Part shown: one piece after another, positions 56,901 through 64,000 of the stretch | Layout of the letters: every line of letters starts with the position of its first letter | How positions within the stretch are numbered: the first letter of the stretch is position 1 | Assembly (NCBI GenBank): GCA_021018995.1 | Contig: CM037592.1 | Location: forward strand, 76,635,301-76,699,300 | Origin: Chloranthus sessilifolius | Taxonomy: Eukaryota; Streptophyta; Magnoliopsida; Chloranthales; Chloranthaceae | Reading direction: 5' to 3' | DNA length: 64,000 nucleotides | Position numbers and translations under genes: made by a program | The notes under the pieces: generated by a model | Seen by the model: the letters and a program-made list of their open reading frames with translations, nothing else | Database searches by the model: none | Told to the model about the DNA's origin: nothing

Positions 56901-58075
56901 ATACACACCATTTGAGCCTTAAAAGTCAAAAATTTTCTTTGATAAAAATTAGAGAATTTGAACCAAAACCTCAGTGACCTGATATAGCCTGACCCTCATC
57001 CTGAGATTTCAGAAGATAAAGGTGAAGGAGTTGAAGAAGGTAGAGCTGGTTTGACATTTGGTGAAAGGAGAAGAAAGCATATTTGAAGGCAGTTGTGAAT
57101 CAGATGTATAGTTGTGGCATTCCAGCCCATAAAAAGGAAAAATTTGAGAAAATTACAAAAGAAAAACATACAAAAAGGAGAAAAATAGAAAAACAAAAAA
57201 ATAAAACAAAAAGAGAAAGAGAAGTGACTTCATTGGAAAATTGAAAAGAAGATGAGAAGATGGCCACTTCAAATCTGAAAAATATCAAGAAAGATAGAGT
57301 TGTGTTGAAATGAAGAAGGTGTGTATACCACCTCCTTGCCTTACTGATTTCTCAATTTGAATCCTTTTATTCCCCTTTATTCTTTATAAACCTCACCCAT
57401 AAGCCACATTACAACCCAATAAAAAGATCCTACTGATCTGAAATGGTTTAAGCTATCATTTGGAGAGGAGTTGTGTCTATGGTGAAAAGAGTTAGAAGAT
57501 TTCAAGAATTAGAGTAATAACTATGCTCTTGATTACAGTCTTATTTGAGGGTTGTAACTGCTCTTGAGATGTGTGAAATGATACACCCTTTATTTTTATT
57601 TTGAGTGACAGCCCTGGTAAGACTTGGGTCTGAAATTTAATTTATTTGGGGGCATTATCAAAACAGAAATCTCAAATTAATGGCGAGCTTTGCATTAATT
57701 TTCACACACAATGCCTTGATATGAGCTGAATGATTGTAAAGGAAATACAGCAGAATTTAAGTATTAAACTGATGTTTAATTGCTGAGAATCCTCTAAAAA
57801 TTTGAATGAGTAAGGTGTGGAATGAATTTTATTTGATTTAAACTCTGTTTTAACATGTTACACTGATATTAACTAATTTTATTGAAGAAGTTTGTGGGTA
57901 CCTGCACTGAAAACCCTCAGGAGACTCCACTACTCCACTAGAGATCACCTAGGGGTTCAAAAGGCTTGGTGCATATGCTAAATGCATCCGTGCTCCCTAC
58001 GAAAGTTGCATTTAGTTTTGTAGGTTACTTGTTTAATTCCCTTTGCTCGAGGACTAGCAAAGATTAGGCTTGGGG
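53860..58075 (+). other. 3' UTR of element F, right arm
   Basis: Mirror of the left arm, with the 170-base units at 53970-54110 and 54440-54610 (rearranged), interrupted by a Tat-type LTR fragment (55115-56430). Contains the conserved 3' UTR block (57890-58014), the CTTTGCT/AGCAAAG hairpin (58041-58062) and the PPT before 58076. No gene supported. Confidence 0.75.
55115..56430 (+). repeat. Tat-type LTR fragment with tandem duplication
   Basis: Ends at 56430 with CCACGGTTGCACA, the sense end of G/B-type LTRs, and is related to G's LTR. The left edge has no LTR terminus and there is no target duplication: the flanks (TTTG, GGGGTATGG) join precisely in the mirror arm. The promoter part is present twice (about 55115-55480 and 55481-55850), each with a TATA box (55318-55325 and 55696-55703); the first copy has many small deletions relative to the second. 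Confidence 0.75.
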
Positions 58076-60055
58076 TGTGTTAGTCACTGATTTATATCAT
58101 TTTATATACCTTTAAACCTTACTTTTGTAAGACCTTGAGCTGTTTAATAACTGTTTTAAATGTGTTTTTACAGTTAGGAATAAATATGCCGCCATCCATG
58201 AATATGTGCTAAGAAGAGGAGATTAGAGTCAACCAAGAGTCTCCTGCAGCTACCTATTGTTTATTTGAGCAAAATAAGATTTCAGCTGGTACATATGATT
58301 CAGCACTTTCATAGCTTCAGCTCTATGCACATTGGAGATGCCATGAGGTCCACTTTCAGCAGCTGCATTTCAGAGCAACCAAGTGTTTCAATTCACTTTC
58401 AGCAGATGCATACAATCATATGGGTTGGTACATTCAAGCAATCAGCTGTCAAGAGGACTCAAAGGGCTGCAAAGTTATACATTTTAGGCTATGGAGCAGA
58501 TCCAGATCAGCAGCTGAACATTAGCTACACATTTCAGCAAATGCACATGAAAGCAAACAGCAGCAATGTATAAAAGCAGTTACACATTAGATGGGTACAG
58601 TCATGGGAGCAGCTACACCTTCAGCTTTGTGTACACAAGTTGCACAATAGAGCAGCCATGTGGACACCTTTGAATAGCTGCACACTTCACCATCTGTAGT
58701 TGTTCCAAGATCAAGTAAAGAAAAGCCATAGCAACTACACAGTAGAGCATTTGGTGTGCACAACAGAGCTTGCTGCAGCTATATAGATCAGCAGAGTGGA
58801 GATCAAACACAAGCAGCCAACCATGTACTTGTCGAATGCTAGAAAGCTGAAGAACAACACCTCTCGAATGGATACTTTATACCTTCAACCATCCTCTCAA
58901 GTGGAGCTTTTACATCTCCAACCAACTTGTCGACTTGTGCAGCAGCTAGAGTCATAACCTGTTTAGTGTATATATTGTTGGAGTAACCTCTCGAATAGGT
59001 AGTTAAAATAGGAGCTAAACCTCTCAAAATGCACTGCAAAACCAACTTGTCGAGGTGTGCATTTCAACCTGTCGACTAGCAGCATCCTGCTATCCTCTTG
59101 AGTGGACCAGCCCTTCATCCTGTCGACATACACCTGCAACCATCCTCACAAAAGGATACCTGGAGCTGCTATCTTTTGAACCTTCAACCTCTAACCTATT
59201 GAGTTGTGCATCAGCTGAACCTCCAACCTGTCGAAAAGGTGTTTCATCATGTCGAATTTATCTATGAACCTCACGAACAGATGCCTGAAGCTGCTGCACT
59301 TCCACTTCAATCTATCGAATACACAACTGAAGCTATCTCAGCTTATCGAGCAGTTTAGCAAGGTAGCATCTTCAAGCAAATTGAGCAGCCTATACCTCCA
59401 GCTCGGGCCCCATCAAACTCTATTGAGTTTCAACCATCAACTTGTTGATGTTCCTTCAGTTTGCAGCTATTGTATTGAGCACCGTCAATATCCCAACATT
59501 TTATCAATTCGGGTTCCATCTGAGGGCTGTTTGGTAATAACAACAGCAGGGCTATCTTGAGTTCCAAATGCAGCCAATAGGATTGTGAGATCAATTTGGA
59601 CATCCACAGCAGCTTGTTTTCAATTTATTTACAATAATTATATGAGGGCTGCAGCTGGAAATGCCAATGGACGGCAGAGGTATTTTTGAGAATCCCAAAG
59701 CACAAGAGAACTCTGCACATGGGTAAAACTATTTTTGGAACTAACTGGAATACTTAGTGGGAAGCAAACTACTTCAACTGAGCATAACAGAATGGATCTC
59801 TCTCTTCTCTCTAGTTGGTTGAAATGCTAAGCACATGGATTAGCATAAACTGAAATCAATTCCTCTCCTCTGATTGGCTGCAACTCAAGGCATATGGATC
59901 ACTGCATATGTATAAATAAGCATCCTTGCTGCTGTAATTCTTGAGTAACGAAGGTAGGAACAAAGGAATAGCCTGGGTTCTCCTTAGCTCAATTTAGGTT
60001 TAGTTTTAAGTTTTCTTTTTCCCTTTTATTTTCCCTTTTTCTCTCCCAAATCCAG
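58076..60055 (+). repeat. LTR of element F, right arm (5' portion)
   Basis: Starts TGTGTTAGTCACTG right after the PPT. U3 at 58850-59420 has about twenty copies of CTGTCGA-like motifs. TATA box at 59911-59918. The LTR is cut at 60055 by the insertion of element E; the missing remainder is represented in the left arm (49131-50440). Confidence 0.85.
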
Positions 60056-62377
60056 TGTAACGTCCCAAACATTTTAGACCTAGAACTAATTGCCTTGGTA
60101 TGTGTGATGATGGTCCGCACGTCGAAGATGGTATCGATAGTCTATGTAATGTCTATAGATCAAATCCAACGGATGGGATTTGACGTATGTAGGCTAGGTT
60201 GAGAGTTAGTGCACCTTCGTACACCCAACCTAGGCGTGACCGCTTTGTATCAAAGCCTAAGACTTAGGTTATAAAAGGAATTATAACCATTCAATACCCT
60301 AGTTATTGTAGATCACCGAGAGTTAAGAAGAGAGAGAGAGGGGTGACTAGGGCATTGATTGCTTAGGGATGTGAGCTTGATCCATTTTCAAGGATTGTTG
60401 TACGGATTTGAAGTGACGAACGAGCCGTTGATCTTTCGATGAACCCTAGCCAAAGTTAGACGCTAGGAATTGGAGATCCAGAGCAAATCGAGGTACATAA
60501 ACTAAGGCTAAAACATGAATGTGTGTTAGTGGTTATTTTTATGTAATTTAAGATCAAAAACACGTAAGAATCGGGTTTGATTTGAAGAGGAGATGAGAAC
60601 GAGGGTGAAAACCCTAGAACTGCTGGAATCCGCTCATTTCGATCGATCAAAATGGACTTAAATGTATGAAAACTGAAGTTGAATAAAATTCGTTTGCTCT
60701 ATGTTAAATTTGATAAAATGAAACGTATTCCATCGATCGAATCACACACTCGAACGATCGAAACGTATATAAAGAGGAATGTGGAAAAACCCTCTGTGAG
60801 AACTCGATCGATCGAAATATATTCGATCGATCGAATTAGAGTTTTCGATCGATCGAAGTAAGATTTGTTCAATCAAACTATTTGATAGCTAAATTGCTTT
60901 TGGAAGATTTGACTGATCGAAATATTTTTGATCGATCGAATTATAAGTTTTCGATCGACTGAAAGGGCATTCGTTCTATCAAAATTGGGATTCGATCGAT
61001 CGAAATTCCCAGATTCAGAATTTTGGTAAGTTTTGACTGTGAGATTTTGAGGAGAGTTACCCTAACATGTTTAGCATTGTCCTAATGAGTGAACATTGGA
61101 TTTTATATCTTAGGTGACTTAGTATTGTATAATGATGAAGGGGCTAACCCAAACGGCGGTGTGAGCTAGTGCGGGTTAAGATCTCGAGGTAAGGAAAACT
61201 TGACACCGTGTGCATTGTTATGTTAACATGTGTGTGCTATGACGTGATATTTTCTTTGATTCGATTATATGTGTGGTTACGAATTCAATTTGGAAGGACA
61301 TGTGCATCCGTACATTTTTGATTCATGTATGAGTTGTGGAATCTTTCTAGATTCAATCTAATGTGTTGTGCAAGTATCTTCACACTTCTTTCCGACCTAT
61401 GATCAAAGTTATAATTATCACTTTACACGGTGATGAGCTCTATGTACGCACTTCGATTTAAGGTTTTATGTGAATACCCGACCAGTACGACGGCTAATCC
61501 GTACACCTTTGTGCTATGTGTTTTGTGACTCCTACCGCATGACGGTAATTATGTTCGGTCAAGCGTCCAACTTTATGGGACCTTGGATATATGTGAAAAT
61601 GGTTCATATGAGCGACGATGGTGGATATTCCATCGGGGACTTGAGGCTATAGCTCCTCATTCAATTACTTTAAGCATACCACTTTAAGTTTTTTTTTTCT
61701 TGTGTTGGAAGAAGATGTGGACCTATCTCTTTTGAATTTTGAACAAGCTTTGTACCTATGTTTCATGCCACGACCATACACTGTGCATATGTCCCGATTA
61801 TTCTGTTTCATTATGCCATAAGATCTATGTTTGCCGTTACAATAAGCATGCTATGAGTTTTTCCTTACTGAGCTTGGATGAAGCTCATTCCTCAACTATA
61901 TGTCATAGGTTAAGGTGAAGACGTTGATACCAGGATTTCTGAGACGGAGGATTTTGAGCTAGCTTCGGGGGAGGACTTGGAGGAGATTCACCCTGAGAGC
62001 TGCTTTCTTTGTACTAGGCCAGAGTAGGTCCGGCCCTAGGATTCAGGATGTGTTGGTTTAACTTTGGTTGTAAAGGATGCAAATTTCACAAATGATTGTA
62101 TTTCTTTTGGTGAACCATGTTTCGATAAGGTACGGCCCTTACCGGTGGTTCTTGTCGGTTCTTTTTCCATAAGGAATCATATGGAATTAGAACCGTCATT
62201 TTGATCTTTTGAAGAATAGTATTAGTTCTCTTTTTTTGCTATGATAATTCATTGGACATGGTTCTACTTTGTTTTCCGCTGTGCAACTGTACGTTACGTG
62301 CTTCGTTCAGGGGCTCGACCTTAGCCCCAGCCCACTGATGGTGCGGGCTTCGGGGTGCCGAAACTCGGGCTGTCACA
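60056..62377 (+). repeat. 5' LTR of element E
   Basis: Starts TGTAACGTCCCAAAC and ends CGGGCTGTCACA, about 2.32 kb, typical of Del/Tekay elements. TATA box at 60270-60277 (TATAAAAG). The leader contains an ATCGATCGA-rich tract at 60630-61010. No gene is contained; frames at 60679-60861 and 61470-61652 are short and unconvincing. Confidence 0.88.
60630..61010. repeat. TCGATCGA-rich tract in E LTR
   Basis: About ten clusters of (A)TCGATCGA(A), several decayed to TTGATCGA or CGATTGAA-like forms, spaced about 25-45 bases apart, downstream of the TATA box. The comparable tract of D lies at 33480-33760. Confidence 0.85.
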
Positions 62378-62379
62378 GT

Positions 62380-62397
62380 TGGTATCAAAGCCAAGTT
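62380..62397 (+). promoter_or_regulatory. Primer-binding site, initiator tRNA-Met (element E)
   Basis: TGGTATCAAAGCCAAG lies two bases after the LTR end. The usual plant PBS for initiator Met has TGGTATCAGAGC, so there is one G-to-A change in the core. Confidence 0.88.
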
Positions 62398-62502
62398 TTA
62401 GAGACGTCTAACAAGTCTTAAACAGTTTCGAGATTGAAATTTTGTTGGATAATAGGGACTGTCTTTTAATGAGACATTTGTTTCATTGTAGCAGATTCCA
62501 AT

Positions 62503-63394
62503 GGATTAGTGAGGAAGAGGTAGACCTAGGGGAAGTCGCCAAAGAGGTGAAAGGCATATGGAGGATATTCCTTCGGGTTTCGGAGGAGAGCGGAGACCAC
62601 CTCCTAAGGCGGAGAGAGGTCATAGAGATGAGTCTTCTGATAGGATGGCCAGGGCTATGGAGGCTATAGCCGTTGCTATGGCTCAGCAAACCTAGCAAAC
62701 TACTCTTCTGACTGAGTAGACGACGTTGCTAGTCGCAAACAACGTTAGCCATCAGCAGCAACCGCCGCCACCACCACCTCCTGCTTTGTTGCCATCCTCA
62801 TTTATGGATTTCAGGAGATTGAGTCCTCCTGTGTTCCACGGGCAGACTGATCCGCTTGAAGCGGATAAGTGGTTAAAACAGATGGAGAAATTGTTGGAGA
62901 GACTTAAGAGCCATGAGCATGAGAAAGTTGGTTGGGCTTCTTTCCAACTAGAAGGCGACGTTGACGCTTGGTGGAAGTCGGTGTTGGGGAAAAGGGAAGT
63001 TGAGGGTCCGTACAACCAATGGACGTGGGCGGACTTTGTAATGTCATTTAACAAGGAGTACTTTCCTAAGCAAATCTAGAATTAGTTGAAGAAGGACTTT
63101 ACGAATCTTGTACAGGGGAGCATGACCATACAGGAGTATGGCAACGAGTTTGTGAGGTTATCAAGATTTGCATCAGAATTGGTAGCTACTGAAGAAATGA
63201 AGGCCAGTAGATTCCAAGAAGGCCTGAGACCGAATATCCAGGAGAGGGTGTCCATATTTGAATTGGAAGCTTATGTCGATGTGATGGGGAAGGCCATCAT
63301 TGCAGAAAGGGACATCAACAAAAGACGTGAGTGGAAGAGCAAGCCAAGTCTAGGGGGGGTGAGGGACTATGACTCAGGGAATAAAAAAGGCTAA
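62503..63394 (+). pseudogene. gag: Gag of element E, broken
   Basis: Chromovirus-type Gag. The probable start region (near 62503) reads RGRPRG- and RQRGER-like residues. MEDIPSGFGGERRPPPKAER begins at 62558. The core follows: FRRLSPPVFHGQTDPLEADK, WLKQMEKLLERL, WASFQLEGDVDAWWKSV, FVMSFNKEYFPK, DFTNLVQGSMTIQEYGNEFV and RFQEGLRPNIQERV. Four in-frame TAG stops (two between 62690 and 62720, two at about 63077-63087) and two stops near the start. The frame shifts at about 63394 into the knuckle region. Confidence 0.88.
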
Positions 63395-63936
63395 GGTTGT
63401 CAGCACCTACTCCAGTTCCAAGACCAGCCTATGCAAATTATTCGAGGACAAATACATTCACTTCTACGAGACCGTTCCGCAGAGAGGGCCCTACTCAGAC
63501 TCAGACATCTGGGGCATCTGTCACACAAGGACCTTCTAGAGCGGCATCTACAAATCCACAACTAAAATGTGCCCGTTGCGGCAAACTGCATAAACCATCG
63601 GACTATAGACGGGACATGGGCGGATGTTTTAAATGTGGGAAAGTAGGCCATATGATACGAGACTGCCTCGAGATGAGAAAGGAGGGCACCGTCTCAGCTG
63701 CTACCTCATCGATACCTACACAATCCACGAGACCTATTGTTCAAGGTCGTGCCTTTGCCGTGACAGTAGAAGACGCTCAAACAAGCAATGATGTAATCCA
63801 AGGTATAACCTTCTTGTTATGTTTGAACTCATTTATTTGTCTTCTAGATGAAGAAAGTGCATTGATACAAAAACTTCTAGGCTCACTTTGTGTGATCATG
63901 ACATGCATTTCTGAACATAGTGAATATGTTAAATGA
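63395..63936 (+). pseudogene. Gag nucleocapsid part of element E with CCHC knuckle
   Basis: Continues Gag in a shifted frame: a Thr/Ser/Pro/Arg-rich linker, CARCGKLHKPSDY (a degenerate first knuckle) and CFKCGKVGHMIRDC (63625-63666, CX2CX4HX4C), then GRAFAVTVEDAQTSNDV, the usual lead-in to the protease. After about 63800 the sequence no longer resembles the protease expected in Del elements, and a stop occurs at 63934. It binds element RNA; broken copy. Confidence 0.82.
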
Positions 63937-64000
63937 TATATAGGTACGCTACAGCTTTACCGAGAAAATGACGGGGATCGTTGTGTGGGATGAGTTTTGA
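63800..64000 (+). other. Unassigned end of window after Gag of element E
   Basis: Where the protease should begin, the sequence turns AT-rich and unrecognisable (63800-63940), with a CAAGGTATAACC site at its left and ATATAGGTACGC at its right. It could be a small insertion, an intron-like piece or decayed protease sequence. The window ends before this can be decided. Confidence 0.3.

Larger units (their letters stand above)
60056..64000 (+). mobile_element. Element E: Del/Tekay-like retrotransposon (3' part outside window)
   Basis: Complete 5' LTR (60056-62377), initiator-Met PBS (62380 onward), and gag with a Del-type core and CCHC knuckle. Pol is not reached. The insertion lies inside F's LTR. 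The 3' LTR and target duplication cannot be checked. Confidence 0.88.

Noticed and set aside
57890..58014. Reading the conserved 3' UTR block as protein (KFVG-TENPQE)
   Set aside because: The frame meets a TAG at the same place in A, C and F and has no open extension upstream, so RNA-level conservation is preferred, although one three-base indel is noted.
1..64000. Host protein-coding, tRNA or rRNA genes
   Set aside because: Every substantial open frame is explained by retrotransposon proteins, LTRs or repeats; tRNA-like matches are only the short PBS segments.

Overview
This window is plant nuclear DNA made almost entirely of nested Ty3/gypsy LTR retrotransposons. No host gene, rRNA or tRNA gene could be supported. 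An angiosperm with a large, heavily methylated, repeat-rich genome fits best, because Athila, Tat/Ogre-like and Del/Tekay-like families lie side by side, primer-binding sites match plant usage, and coding regions are decayed mainly by C-to-T and G-to-A changes. The species cannot be named from the sequence.

Layout. (1) Element A, Athila-type, + strand, runs from beyond base 1 to 33470: part of the 5' LTR, PBS, gag, protease, RT, RNase H and integrase (to 7830), then a large extra ORF ('ORF2', 8620-11655) in the env position, a 3' UTR and the 3' LTR (30984-33470). (2) Element B, a 17.5 kb Tat/Ogre-like element on the - strand (13458-30946), is inserted in A exactly in the small hairpin that precedes A's polypurine tract. 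It has two LTRs, a Pro-rich gag, protease with G-patch, RT, RNase H, a second archaeal-type RNase H remnant and an open integrase. (3) 33471-34450 is a fragment of a Del/Tekay-like LTR (element D, - strand) next to A's 3' LTR. (4) Element C, a second Athila-type copy (34460-42586, +), keeps only ORF2, the 3' UTR and the 3' LTR. (5) 42587-43596 is LTR-like sequence with a tandem duplication. (6) Element G, a second Tat-like element (43597-about 49130, -), has lost most of pol by internal deletion. (7) 49131-60055 is a very large imperfect inverted repeat built from two copies of a third Athila-like 3' end (element F), with a pol fragment at the apex, and the right arm is interrupted by a Tat-type LTR fragment. 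(8) Element E, Del/Tekay-like (+), starts at 60056 with a complete 5' LTR, an initiator-Met PBS and a broken gag with CCHC knuckle, and runs off the window.

How the parts work together: each family shows the order expected for gypsy elements (LTR, PBS, gag, PR, RT, RNase H, INT, 3' noncoding or extra ORF, PPT, LTR). All the copies are probably non-autonomous now, because every gag or pol has stops or frameshifts, although B's integrase frame is open. By eye, A's LTRs differ by about 6% and B's by about 4-5%, in keeping with B being the younger, nested insertion.

The most interesting signals are noncoding: hairpins directly before the PPT in both the Athila and Tat lineages, a tandem palindrome array shared by the B LTR and B leader whose arms have changed together in G, a 125-base conserved block in otherwise diverged Athila 3' UTRs, CpG-bearing self-complementary motif clusters in LTRs of unrelated families, a conserved antisense peptide in the Tat 3' region, and the env-position ORF2 that appears to have its own LTR-like promoter block.
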